64,000 bases of DNA from Gerris lacustris (GCA_951217055.1 OX578284.1:49148177-49212176), one strand, 5' to 3'. Shown: positions 31,104-42,733, numbered from the stretch's first letter. Notes: generated by a model not told the origin, from the sequence alone. Numbers and translations: made by a program.

Positions 31104-31371
31104 AATTTAAATCAAATTATAATTATTATTAACTACGGGAAACAGACAGTGAAAAATACACTCCTGTGCCGGGATTTGAACCACGGGCCTCTATATTTCC
31201 AGTATAGCGCTCAAACCAATTATTAACGCATATAAACTATGGATAGATCCGTAGGAACCCTAAAGGCAGTAGAACGGAATATAGAGGCCCGTGGTTCAAA
31301 TCCCGGCACAGGAGTGTATTTTTCACTGTCTGTTTCCCGTAGTTAATAATAATTATAATTTGATTTAAATT
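31104..31371. repeat. Perfect 93-bp inverted repeat with tRNA-like B box
   Basis: Bases 31104-31196 are exactly complementary to 31279-31371, separated by about 82 bases. Each arm carries GTGGTTCAAATCCCGGCAC, a perfect pol III B box (minus strand in the left arm, plus strand in the right). The left arm with the adjacent spacer also reads AATTGGTTTGAGCGCTATAC on the minus strand, a plausible A-box region, so that side looks like a complete tRNA-derived SINE head. The perfect identity indicates a recent event. Confidence 0.85.
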
Positions 31372-31413
31372 ATAATTTTGACTATACCAAGTTTAGTCTA
31401 TACCGAGTATTAA

Positions 31414-32194
31414 TTTTACTTCCGTGCTTACCGAAGGTAACGGAAGCTATGTGATCGTTCTGAAGAACCAAGATTTTTTTGTCTCCCATTACAAAAATTC
31501 CGACATTAATTCGTTTCAGACATCAGGGAATATTTTTTTGGTTTGGTGTCTGTCTGTCCCTCAATTTTTGCGAGTATGATTTAAATGAAATTTGTGTGGT
31601 GGGTCATAATTAGCCTATTGTAGGTCCATTCATCTGAGCCCATTTGTTTCTCTTCCTCAAGCTCACAAACATATATTTATTTACACCTATATCTTAAAAA
31701 ATACTCATCTGATTTTTATGAAATTTGGATGGTTTGCACAAGAAGGAATTCGGTTTAAAGCAAAATTTAAATGCTTAAAATTAATATTGGACCATCTGTG
31801 GGCTGCGTTTGATATACCATCCAAATTTGATAAAATAAAATCAGATGCGTTTTTTTGAATAAGCTATAGATGTAAATAAATATATGTTTGTGCGCATTTG
31901 GAAGAGAAACAAATGGGCGCAGGTGGATGAAACTTATGGTTATTTGGGACCAACAATGAGCTAATTATGACCCACCACAAAAATTTCATTTGGATTGGAC
32001 GAGTAGTTTTTATTACATTTAGGTTCGCAAAAATTGAGCGACAGACCGACTCGGAACCAAAAAATGTTCCCTATATTTGTATGTATCTACCCCCTATGTA
32101 TCTCGGAGTTTTTGAAATCGGAGATATAAAGAATGTTCGATCTTCAGAACATTGCTTCCGATACTTAGCAACTTAGGCAAGCTCAGAAGGAAAA
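31414..32194. repeat. 781-bp imperfect palindrome built from family A 3' halves
   Basis: Both ends carry versions of the family A terminal hairpin (GCTTACCGAAGGTAACGGAAGC-type left, decayed right). The sequence is symmetric about roughly 31800, with paired blocks such as 'tggatggtttg'/'ataccatccaaatttg' and 'cacaaacatatattta'/'aaatatatgtttgtg'. Each half holds a CTGTCTGTC/GACAGACCGAC tract. It looks like a head-to-head dimer of a family A fragment that has diverged between arms. Confidence 0.8.
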
Positions 32195-32987
32195 TTTCTT
32201 AATAGATGTGGTGGCACATATTTATAATTAAATATTTATAATAATCTACAAGACTACAACCATAATTAAATACAATGTGCAACAAGGCATAATACTCTGA
32301 TTTAAAAATTCTATTAAACTATTAAAAAGTGAATATATTATATATTTTATTATAATATTTCTTAAGAGGATCATATTTTCTCATTTTCAAAGAATAAATA
32401 TGTTGGATTTTAAGGGCGTCACGCATTTTATAGATTTTGACATAATGTTATATTACTGTTATATTTCCTGAGAAAGAACATTGTTATATTTGTTGTATTT
32501 ATTTATTTGTTTTGCTGAGTGTGTTATATGTGTTTTGAAATTTAAAAACTTGCAGAATATAAAAATAAAATTGAAATTGAGAGAGGAAAAATTACTAAAA
32601 TGTGAAAACAATGTCAATATCGTAAGGATTTACCCTAAGAAATAGACAGAAAAAATCTACTGTCGTATCAAATGTTTGCTTACAACGACAAATGTAAATA
32701 TTATTATGTTTTTTTCATTCTACCATTCTAGCACATGAAAGAAACCTGTTATACAATGAAATACATAGTATGGAAAATAGAACCAGAAGAAAATAAAACA
32801 CTACATTTTTGGAATTATCTTGTTAAAGCTTGCAAGTATACACTGATATGGATAAGATCTAAGAGAAAGAAATATACTGAAATATTTTTAAAATAAAAAT
32901 GAGTAAGGGTGAATCATCTCGCCCTGTTGTAGTTCACGATTTTAGGATCACATTCCAACTATTTACTATCTAAAATCCAATATATAA
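32195..32987. other. AT-rich stretch, nothing recognised
   Basis: No frame or family match. The last bases lead into the TAA target site of the family E copy. Confidence 0.4.
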
Positions 32988-33935
32988 GGTTTGTTCTAAC
33001 CACCAGTTCCGAATCAGTTTCGGATTAGTCCGTGATTGACGTAATGCGCATGCGCGATCATTGACCGTTGGGAATTGATTTGAGATTTCGTTTTTGTTGG
33101 AACGCTCCTTTCTCGAACCAAACTGTTTGCTGTGGTGGATCGTTTATGTGATTTTGCGTTTCTGTGCTATCAAAAATACCTGAACTTATTAATATTAAAG
33201 ATATGGATGATGGATGAATCAATAGCTGATGAAGATAAGTGCCAGTCGAGACGAAAATACATGCACACATTTTAGAAATGTTTATTTAATACATGAATTC
33301 ACGATTTCATTTCGATTTACGCAATTCACAATTTTCGGGCTTACTAAAGTGAGCCAGTTTTAGTAGACTCACGGCATAATCGTATTTTAATTGATATAAT
33401 CCTAAATGCTCTTTTGTTTTAAAAAACAAATATTAATCTTAGTCCAGTTAACGAAAGAAATATTGCGGAAATAAATCGGATTCTTTCGATATTTGTTTGA
33501 AAATGGAATAAGTATCAAAAGTCCATCTTGAAAAATAGGTCCAATTTTTATTTTTTTCAGAAATATCTAGAAAATGCCATTATATGCACAAAAATTCATC
33601 GTCGCATTCGTACAAAAACATTTTAAAAATAAGAGTTGATTCGCAAGAAAGGAGATTAATAGGCGAGCGAAATCAAAACAAAAACAATGAAGCGGAGCGG
33701 AAGTTTACGTTTCTGTTCACCCAAACTCAATCCCTAACTACTAGTCCCTGCCGCCGATCGCTGACTGCTCTGACTGGTTCCAAACTAATCCGTGATTTAA
33801 TCAGAGCGTGGTTGGAACAGCCGATTAACAGTGGGAGTCGTCAGAGTTTGAGTTTGGGCTCGTTGGAACGCTTTTTTCCAAATGCGCTTGCGTCGGACAG
33901 TTCCAAACCAGTTTGAAGAGTGGTTGGAACAAACC
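32988..33935 (+). mobile_element. Family E: PIF/Harbinger-like MITE, copy 2
   Basis: 948 bp between TAA (32985-32987) and TAA (33936-33938). Terminal inverted repeats of about 16 bp read GGTTTGTTC(C/T)AACCAC. A 3-bp TWA target duplication with GG-starting termini is characteristic of PIF/Harbinger transposons. The subterminal regions contain further GTTCCAAAC and GTTGGAAC words. A 110-codon plus frame (33584-33916) overlaps the right terminus and lacks transposase motifs. The copy is inverted relative to 25088-26207, about 6.8 kb away. Confidence 0.8.
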
Positions 33936-33984
33936 TAATATGAAGCAATTAAATCCGAGATTACCAGAACGAAATATCTAATGT

Positions 33985-34056
33985 TTCAGACTTCAAACAT
34001 TCCAAGATAGAGATCCGAGATCAGTTTCAGACAGCAGGGAACATTTTTGATTTTTG
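33985..34056. repeat. Family A scrap
   Basis: The phrase 'cattccaagatagagatccgagatcagtttcagacagcaggg' (broken up by substitutions) matches the segment just inside the family A hairpin end. Nothing more of the repeat is present. Confidence 0.45.
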
Positions 34057-34483
34057 AAGTGAAGCTACTTTAGTAAGAGTAGAGTGAATTGGCTTGGGTG
34101 AAACGAAATCTTGTAACAAAGTTATTGTTTCTAGACTCGTTCAAGTGAAATATTTTTGAAGTGAAATTAACGAAATTGCATCTAACGAAGTTTGTGTTTC
34201 GAGACTCGTCTCAGTGATAGATTTTTTACAGGTAAATCAACTGCCGGCTTTGATTTACGTCGGCAGTTGATTTACCTGTAAAAAATCTTCCACTTGGACG
34301 AGTCTCGATCCACCGTCCTCTGATTCAGGAGGCATTAGCGCTAACAATAGCACCACGTAGGTAGATTATTTTATCAATTCACTGAATTAGTATGTAAGCG
34401 TAATATTATATACATTATAATAATATAATGTACATAAATGGTATTTTTATGTTTTTCTTCATTATTCGCTAAAATATTTTATT
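34057..34483 (-). mobile_element. Family F: tRNA-derived SINE-like repeat, copy 2
   Basis: Matches 18755-19108, with the tRNA-like region on the minus strand at about 34365-34300 (CGTGGTGCTATTGTTAGCG A box and GGTGGATCGAGACTCG B box). Unlike copy 1, it contains a large hairpin at 34219-34288. A partial duplication of the GAAACGAAAT...GACTCGT segment precedes it. Confidence 0.6.
34199..34307. repeat. Cruciform-like hairpin with 28-bp perfect arms
   Basis: 34219-34246 is exactly complementary to 34261-34288, with a 14-base loop. A further 12-bp pair (TCGAGACTCGTC/GACGAGTCTCGA) encloses it. The hairpin is absent from the other family F copy, so it arose by local palindromic duplication or insertion. 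Confidence 0.88.
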
Positions 34484-34910
34484 AATTAAAGTTATTATTT
34501 GAGAAGTTATCTGACTGCGGCGGCATTGTAAACTCTTGTTGATAAATTGTATGTATGTTGCATATTTAATAAATGATTTATATAATATGAATTACTTAAA
34601 TAAGGGTTTATTAAATCTAAGTAACATCAATACTAATGTTTTCTTTATCTTGGAACCAACAAATCCTCATTTCAATTAACATAGTCTATAAGTGGAGCAA
34701 TATGATTTGATATACTAGTCAAATTGAGTCACGCGCTTTTTCTACAAACGATTTAAAATCTTAATGATATATAGATGTCATATGTATATAATTTTATTAT
34801 ATTAATATGTAGGAGGGAACATACAATCAACTTTTTGTAAAAACTTAAGTTTCACTTCTAATGTGAGAGTCTCACACGTATTTTTTTCTATTAGTTTCAC
34901 TAATATAGTT

Positions 34911-34997
<87 letters not shown>

Positions 34998-36505
34998 TTA
35001 AATTATTACAGACCAACAATTAACGCTCATGTTCACGTACCAAAAGTTACTTGAATATCTCAGAAAGGTTGTTAGGTAAGGCAATGAGATAACTAGAACC
35101 ATAGAGGTAATATCATTAGCATGCTACATTTTCTTACTTAAACTGGGTTCGCGTGTTCTGTTTTGATAAGAAGATAAAGGTAACCCAATAGCATCGTTGT
35201 TGCCTCCTGCTAAAGCGTAGGCGTAGGCTTTCGCGTTTGCTATCGTGTTGGGTATTCCTAGGACCTAGGTCGGAAGTTTCGACCATCGAGACGCTGCATT
35301 AATCAAAGAATCTTAGCCTTCAACTACATTATGATGTCTTCATTATCACCAAATAGATAAACAATTACATTTTTACTTTTCCTCACCTGTGGTAGGAAAA
35401 GTTATGTTTTCACTCAATTTTTTTTTCTCGAGATTTCAACTGAATTATCCGTTTTGGGTGTTTTTACCTCCAGTTTAAACTTGACAGAAAAATCAGTCCT
35501 TACTTCTGGTTGTTTCGCCCGGAAATCAGCATTTTCCGCCATCTTGAACCCAGTTTACTGAGGCAGCAAAAATTGAAAAAAATCGAAAAGTGGTCCTATC
35601 GAGTTGAAATTTGGCACGAATGTACCTCTCTGTATGACAAATAAATCCACCAAATTTATTTTGATATTGGCCGCCATTTTGAAGTTATCGATGTTTGAAT
35701 TCTGAAACTTTGACGGCTAATAATACCGAAAATATAAATACGTTTTTGACATATAGCATATCGTTGGAACCGGTAAAAAATGAAAAATATTTTTTAAAAA
35801 ACGATGAAATTCCATTAATTAGTTTTAGAGTTATAAGCGAACATAGTTATTAATTAGAGCGATACTTTTGTTAAACGTCAAAGTTTGTTTACTGTCAAAA
35901 TACGAAGCCGGTTTTTTTTAAAAAAAGTTCAGTTAGTCACCATGACTTAATGCGAATTTTCAAAGGAATCTGCGTATTATTGGCTTAAGATAATATAGGA
36001 AAATTTTATTTTAGGATTTGGATGGATGAAAAAAAAAAAAAAAAAAATGTTACACACGGGTACGGGGTACAAAAGTCAAAATATTATAAACCCTTCAAGA
36101 TGCATGTCGTTAGAAAGCTTGTTATTGTTGTTATGTGCACTTTTGTTATATTTTCATATAAGAGGGAGGTATAATGGAAAAAAACATGTTTTTATGATAT
36201 TTTTGACCCTAAATTGTCAAAATAGGGGGTCAACTAAGTAAACATTCTGGCCAACGAACTCATCCTTTATTATTGACATTTAAATGGTTTTTTGGATTTT
36301 TTAAGTGCATCCTAGCGTGAGATATCGTCTGGAGTGACACATACATATATATATATATATAAAAAATCGATCCAGAATGGTCTAAAACGAAATTCCATGG
36401 AGCAAATTTTCAAAAATTCGCATTACAGAAATTTTGAAGCCATTGCAAAAGCTTAATTTTCTTAGCAAAAATCTTGATTTCCGATTTATTAATTAAAATG
36501 AATTT
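34484..36505. other. No gene; AT microsatellite and repeat-like text
   Basis: Contains (AT)n at 34914-34993, an A16 run near 36028-36047 and a short TA run at 36343-36361. Bases 35560-35720 use phrases common to arthropod MITEs ('gttgaaatttggcacgaatg'), but no second copy lies in the window. Confidence 0.4.
34914..34993. repeat. (AT)n microsatellite, 80 bp
   Basis: Uninterrupted alternating TA; one of four such long tracts in the window. Confidence 0.97.
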
Positions 36506-36550
36506 AATTGCAAAGGGTTAGAGGTCGGGTTCGATCCCCCGTAAGGAGGA
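36506..36550 (+). repeat. tRNA T-arm-like fragment
   Basis: GGTCGGGTTCGATCCCCCG forms a good B box/T-arm. No A box, acceptor or anticodon arm is recognisable upstream, so this is a SINE or tRNA scrap. Confidence 0.4.
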
Positions 36551-38109
36551 ATTTTGTATCTAGTTAATTTTGATGACAATATGTTGAATAATAAATCAAT
36601 TTAACTGGACAATTTAAACATGGAAAACTCTGGACGAGGTTATTCTGTGTATGTAAAAGTTTTAGTGCAAGTTCTATGGGATAAAATTAAAAAAAAAAAA
36701 GTTAACTATTCAATTACCTACTCAAATGTATTGCAATTACGCACAAAGACTAGGTACAGAGATATTCTGTGGACGATTCTGTCCCGTTTAGTCTTGATAA
36801 ACCCACTTACATGGCACATCTTCGAGTTAAAAAACCTTTTTAAACGTCTTCCTCAATCATCGGGATCAACAAAGAAATAAAAACAGAGATTATACAAAAT
36901 AATATTAATATATTATGAACTAAGCAAACCCTAATAATACTTTCTTTAAATAAAACTTTGGTAGACCTACATAAAAAAAATCCCCAAATCCCCTACTAAA
37001 TATAAAGATAAGTTGATTCCATACTAAGATTATCAGGGTAAGGTAGATTCCATTGTATTTATGATAGGGAGTTAAGACGAGTAACCCTAATTCTTCTTCT
37101 TGTATTATACCCAATTTGTCAAGGCTGGTTCTAATGTTTCTAGGGTTTCGAGGGCCCTAAGGCTCGTTGTGAATTCTCAGCAACCTCAAGGGGTTCTTCT
37201 CTGACTCCTTCTCTATTATTCATTCTCTTTTACTCTTTCCATCTTCTTGCAGGTGATTTTTCATGGTTGCTTAAGCTTTACTCAACCAAAAAAGCAAAAA
37301 AAGAAATTCTGAGAGGCCTCTTCCTGAGAATTTCCTATATTAAACTATACACACACAAATATATATATATAATTTCCTTTTCTTTTAAGAATATGAAAAA
37401 TTCTTGCCTATTTACAAAAGGTTGTATTTTCATATTCTTCATTCGTCATTATTAAAAAAAATGGAAAACCACAAGAAGAAAAGCCATAAATTAAAAATGA
37501 AATGTTACGCTGGTTGATTTTTCCAACCATTTTATTCTCATTTTGTTGTTAAGGTAGATGAGAGGACACCCAATGATTGTATCCCCCCCCCCCTCTGGGT
37601 GATTGACGAGCTCTAACTTATTTGCATTTAGAAATACATTTCTAAAGAAAACAAAATTGTATTTTGTGCGTAAAAAAAGAAATCATATTACTACTTTCAT
37701 TCTTATTTGTAATATATTTTAATGTAGATTATTATGTTTTTGTGTGATTTACATACTAGGCATCGCGTGGCTTTATCATTAAAGCGAGCATAATGCAATA
37801 AATCTTGAATATTAAGAAAATAATTTATCATGATGAGTTGATAGTTAGAGATGATGGTTGGGATAGAGTGGTGTGGGGGATCAGGGTGCCTTCTTACCTC
37901 TTTCCCCTTAGCACACCCCCTTCCTTTACACATCTCCTTTTCAACAATCATAAAATTTACCACTTGACTACACAAAAACTTCTGCTGTTGTCAAGTTAAA
38001 ATTTTACATGTATTTCATTAATAGTGCTTTATATTTAAATGAAGTTTCATTGAATTCGATACATTAGAACGTAAGATATTGTTTTTTCAAACATCTCAAA
38101 AACGAAGCT
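36551..38109. other. No gene recognised
   Basis: Frames of 86 codons (36620-36880), 64 codons and 90 codons have no motif. A C9 run occurs near 37584. The 37136-37260 block is somewhat GC-richer. No repeat partners found. Confidence 0.35.
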
Positions 38110-39372
38110 TTTCCGGATAGTCCAGGAAAATAAGTAATAATAGGGGAAATAATTTATAAAGTTTTGAAACTTCGTGATAACACTTTTAAGGGGTGTAGTA
38201 GTAAGAAACAGTAAAGTTCCCCCCTCTTGAGGGGGCGCGTCCCACCGCCACCCTCCTTAAAGTCCAAAATTTACATATTTTTCACTTTTTACGCAAAACG
38301 GTTTATTTTTTGAAGGGAAGTGTTATTACCAAAATTATTCCTCACATAATTCTACACAAAAAAGGTCCTATGCACGTTGGAAGTGGGACATACCTTTTTC
38401 GAGATATTGTAGTTGGATAGAGATAACACGTATTTTTGCGAACCAAGATATCTAAAAAACAACACATCCGATTTTAATTAAATTGGGATGGTAGGTTATA
38501 CTTAGCCCATTGTTGATCCCATATAAGTTTCAACGTTCTGCGCCAATTATTTTATCCTCCACATGCGCACAAACATACATCTATTTAGACCTATATCTTC
38601 AAAAGTACTCAACTGATTATTATAAAATTTTGATGGTTTGTCGAAAGTAGTCCGCAAATATCCCCACACTAATTTCAACCGTCTCCGCTCTTTACATTTT
38701 GATAAATTGATACTTTAATTCATAACAGACAGACAAAAAATTGATCAACAGACAGACAGAAAGGGAACCAATTTAGAAAATGTAAAGAGCGCAGACGGTT
38801 GAAATTAATGTGAGGCTATCTTCGGGCTACTTTCGACAAATCATCAAAATTTCATAATAATCAATTGAGGGCTTTTGAAGATATAGGTCTAAATAAATGT
38901 ATGTTTGTGCGCATGTGGAGGATTAAATAATTGGCATAGAAGGTTGAAACTTATATGGGATCAACAATGAGCTAAGTATAACCTACCGTCCCAATTTAAT
39001 TAAAATCGGATGTGTTGTTTTTTAGATATCTTGGTTCGCAAAAATACGTTTTATCTCTATCAAACTACAATATCTCGAAAACGGTATGTCCCACTTCAAA
39101 CATGCATAGAACCTTTTTTGTGCAGAATTATGTGAGGAATAATTTTGGTAATAACACTTCTTTTATAAAAATAAACAGTTTTGCGTAAAAAGTGAAAAAT
39201 AAGTAAATTTTGGACTTTAAGGAGGGGGGAGGGGGGACGCCCCCCTCAAGAGGGGGGAACTTTACTGTTTCTTACTACTACACCCCTTAAAAGTGTTTTC
39301 ACAAAGTTTCAAAACTTTATAAAATGTTTCCTCCATTTGCTGTTTTGTTTACTAATTTGCCTGGACTAGGAT
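38110..39372. repeat. 1.26-kb palindrome, arms about 590 bp and about 93-95% alike
   Basis: The left arm (from 'ccggatagtccagg') and the right arm (to 'gcctggactagg') are inverted copies with the centre near 38740. The central 73 bases (38704-38776) hold two short CAGACAGACA tracts. Each arm combines a block with 'ctccttaaagtccaaaattta' and a poly-C/G patch with a family A interior module ('gcgcacaaacatacat'). A transcript would give one of the longest hairpins in the window. No protein frame spans it. Confidence 0.9.
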
Positions 39373-39802
39373 ACATATTTATAGGCTTTTTTGTTCAGCG
39401 TCAAACTTTCTTCTAAGAACATAAGTTTTGTGGTTTCGTTCGGAGACACTATTTTTGAATTTGTACAAGAACTGGTTGAGATCCTTTCCGTTTATTATTA
39501 CGCCTGGTAACATTCAATCCACCATAATTCAAAAACTAGTTTGTTGATCTTAAACTTCAATTATACCATTCAAAAGCTTATGGAAGGTAGACGAAAGCTC
39601 TAGAAATTTCGAGGTCGAATTATAAAAAAATCGATTTTTTTAAATATAACACGACTTAAAAGATGCTTTGCAGCTTATAATTTGAAAATCAATGAGTGAT
39701 TATGACAAATTTTTTATGCTCTTTAAAATAATTGTCCCTTTGCTAAATTTAGTTTTTGAGATATTATGCATTAGTTAAAAATTTTCTTGAGAACACTCTA
39801 AA
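39373..39802. other. No gene recognised
   Basis: The text has MITE-like phrasing ('gaggtcgaattataaaaaaatcg'), but no clear partner elsewhere in the window. Confidence 0.35.
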
Positions 39803-40355
39803 AAATTGACTGCTGATTGGTGTAGCACATAGCATCCTCGTATCCTATCTATATATATATATCAATTTTATGCCAATATTGTCTAATTTGGTTAATTATT
39901 CCCCCCATTTTTTTAATGTATCAACAATTTTTTTTTCATGAATTAAAGTATCAATTTAGCACAAGTTAAAGAGGGCAGACATTTCAAATTAATCTGGGGC
40001 TACTGCAGGTTACTTTCGATTAACTATAAAACTTTCATACAAATCAGATAAGTACGTTTGAAGCTATAGGTGTAAATAAATATATGTTTGTGCGCATGTG
40101 GAAGAGAAACAAATGAGCGCAGAAGGTTGAAAGTTATATGGGACCAAAATTGAGCTACTTATGACCTACCATAGAAATTTCATTATAATCGGGCGTGTTG
40201 TTTTTAAGATGTTGATTCAGTCAGACAACCAAAAATGTTCCCTGATGTCTGAAACGGATTTCTGTCTTATAATTTTTGAAATCGGAGACCTAAAAATGTT
40301 TCGCTCTTCAGAACGACATAGCTTCCGTTAATACCTTCGGTAATCTCGGAAGCAA
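39803..40355 (+). mobile_element. Family A repeat, full-length copy
   Basis: It starts at GACTGCTGATTGGTGTAGC with 'catcctcgtatcctatc'. It continues through the module 'aaatatatgtttgtgcgcatgtgg' and ends in the hairpin GCTTCCGTTA...CTCGGAAGC (40329-40355). About 553 bp. No terminal inverted repeat and no pol III boxes, so it is neither an obvious MITE nor an obvious SINE. Confidence 0.75.
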
Positions 40356-41114
40356 AATCTATAAATTAACCTTACCTCTGAACATGCAAAACCCTTATTT
40401 TACTTTTCGATCAAATACAATTAGACATCACTACACATTATTGATGGTATAGCAAAAATCTTATAAGGATTTTATGTTTAAAACTTTGTAACATAAGTAA
40501 ATATTTAGTTCAAATTTTAATCTAGCATGACAAACAATGGACTTAATTCAGTCTTTTCATCTGATGCAACTTTAATCATGTCATTCTGATTGATTTGCAA
40601 AGAGTTTGTGTCGCTTGTTTGCTTAACGTAGTTTGCTCTCAATAAAGAGTTGATTGACTATGGTGACATAGGTTTTGTATGTTGTCTCTCAAGCTCATAT
40701 AATAGTTTTCATGTTGAACGCCATGTTGTAAACTCCCGCATGTTTCTGACCGAGTAGCATGGCTTAACATCTGACCTCAATGTAACCCCCTTGTGATGTT
40801 TAATTGCTATTTATACACATGATGCATATATACAAAGGCTTTCTAAACTATATTGAAAACTATATAAACTTCAAGCAAAAACTTAATTAAACTTAATTAA
40901 AACTTAATATATTGGGTATGTATAAATATGTAATTGATCGATCTTATACAACTTTATTCAATATAAAATGGCTTTATTAATGTAACCTTCAACTTTAATT
41001 AAAGTATCATGTCTTTCATTATGTTTTTGTTTCTTAAATAACTTTTAAGTAGTCATTATATTTGAATTTTAACTTAATAGATTTGAATTTTCTCGGTGTT
41101 GAATTTATTGTTAA
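40356..41114. other. AT-rich stretch, nothing recognised
   Basis: No frame or repeat match. It ends at the A of the Helitron insertion site. Confidence 0.4.
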
Positions 41115-42360
41115 CTAGCTTTCACCCCGCGCTCCGCGCGGGGCTCATGCTAGGTATTAGTGGCTATGTTTCCTATAAGCATGTAGGCCTAGCAATTAAA
41201 TTAAATTCCTAAATAGTTTTGTTTCCAAAGTCTTCTAGGAATAAAATCAGGACTACATTACACATCATTAATTCCATTATTGAATATAATACTCTCCAAA
41301 TCATAGTTTGGATTCTATCTATAATATATTTTAAAAATAGCTAGTAGAAACTAAGTAATATAGAAATAGTAATAACTAACAATGCTAATAAAAAGGTATA
41401 ATGAATAAGAAAAAAAAACGTAGACAAAACCAATTAGACTGGGAAGTCATTGAACAATCATCAACAATGATGGTGCATTATTTAATTACCAGCCTCTTCA
41501 TTCAATACGGTAGTTGCACCAGCAAATATTTAATAACTCTAGTTCTAGAAACAATCAATAAAATAATAAATACTCGATTTAAAGAGCATTAGTGTGAGGT
41601 TTAAGCATTCCAATCAGAAATTAAACCGGTCTACAATTGCGGACGCCATAAGCGCTCAAAGTGAAATTTCTTTTTAAAAAAATAAAAGTTAGCTCTATTT
41701 AAGGTAGAACCGATGAAATTACGACAAAAGTAATAGGACCAAATTAGTAGATCTTTTAAAATTAATTACCGCTGGCGCAATCAGCTTGTCGATACAACTT
41801 ACCGTTTAGCCACAATAAGCCTCTAAAAAAACTTTATAGTGCGTCCGCCATCTTTAATTTTTAGGGGGGGTAATATATTTTTTTAACTTTTCGGATTTTT
41901 TCAATGGGCTTAGGCCAATTTCCGATCAAACGCAAAGAACCGAAAGTCTCTAGGTGGTCTAGAAGTATATAATAATAGTAGTAAAGTAATAATATAATAG
42001 CGAGTCTGTAAGGGTTGTTTACAGCGGGTCAACCTATTTTTTTAGGTTATGTTTTATATAATTTTTTTAGTAAAATTGTTAATAACTTTGGTTCTACTCA
42101 ATATTTTTAGATGAAACCAAGCCTACAAATTGCGCAACATGTTTGCGCTCACCCCTGAAAAAAAATTAATCGATTTCATTTAGCCAGTTTTGCGCCTATA
42201 AAGTCTGACTGGGGCGACAGACACACATACATACCCACATACATACACGAAAAAAGTTAAGGCCGGATTCGGTTTTTGGAATGTCTAAAATGGAAAAGTA
42301 TCCAAAAAATTTTCAATTCTGACCAATGTACAGACAAAACTTTAATTTTATATATATAGA
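41115..42360 (-). mobile_element. Family H: non-autonomous Helitron, 1,246 bp
   Basis: On the minus strand it begins with TC (42360-42359, TCTATATATATAAAATTAAAG) and ends with CTAG (41118-41115). Six bases before CTAG is a perfect 8-bp hairpin CCCCGCGC/GCGCGGGG with loop GGA. The flanking host bases are A and T, the classic A^T Helitron target, with no duplication. No Rep/helicase coding sequence is present, so mobility would need an autonomous partner. A GTGTCTGTCGCCCC and TATGTATG-rich stretch lies near its 5' end. A second copy is at 58750-59936. Confidence 0.9.
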
Positions 42361-42456
42361 TTACCTTATATACCTGTAAGTACAAGAAAGAGTTATTGGA
42401 TGTTAAAGGTGTAAGAAAAATGTTTTTCTGTAAGAAACAGCACTATTTCATATTGA

Positions 42457-42489
42457 AACGTTTCGTCTCATAATCAGAGTCATCCTCAT
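42457..42489 (-). ncRNA. Hammerhead-ribozyme-like motif 2
   Basis: Minus strand: ATGAGGA (CUGANGA with the first C changed), stem II GACTC/GAGAC imperfect, then GAAACGTT. Decayed relative to motif 1. Confidence 0.35.
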
Positions 42490-42616
42490 AATAATGGAGA
42501 ACTTGTTTACATATCAAATAGTAAATTAATCAATTAATTGTATTAGCAATTATGATTTTATACCATTAGCTTAATTATAATTATATGTAATATCATTTGC
42601 TTAGATGATATATCGA

Positions 42617-42649
42617 CTGAGGCTGACTCTGAATATGAGTCGAAATGTT
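42617..42649 (+). ncRNA. Hammerhead-ribozyme-like motif 3
   Basis: Plus strand: CTGAGGC (last A of CUGANGA changed to C), perfect 5-bp stem II GACTC/GAGTC with loop TGAATAT, then GAAATGTT. Probably inactive because of the core change. Confidence 0.38.
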
Positions 42650-42733
42650 TCAATATGAAATAGTGCTGTTTCTTACTTAAGAAAAACATTTCATTACACC
42701 TTTAACATCCGCATCAACTCTTCCTTGTACTTA

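Larger units (their letters stand above)
42374..42733. repeat. Inverted-repeat element carrying two hammerhead-like motifs
   Basis: Arms of about 118 bp (42374-42490 and 42612-42733) are inverted copies at roughly 85-90% identity, enclosing an AT-rich centre. Each arm contains a hammerhead-like motif, in opposite orientations. It starts 13 bases beyond the Helitron 5' end. Confidence 0.8.
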
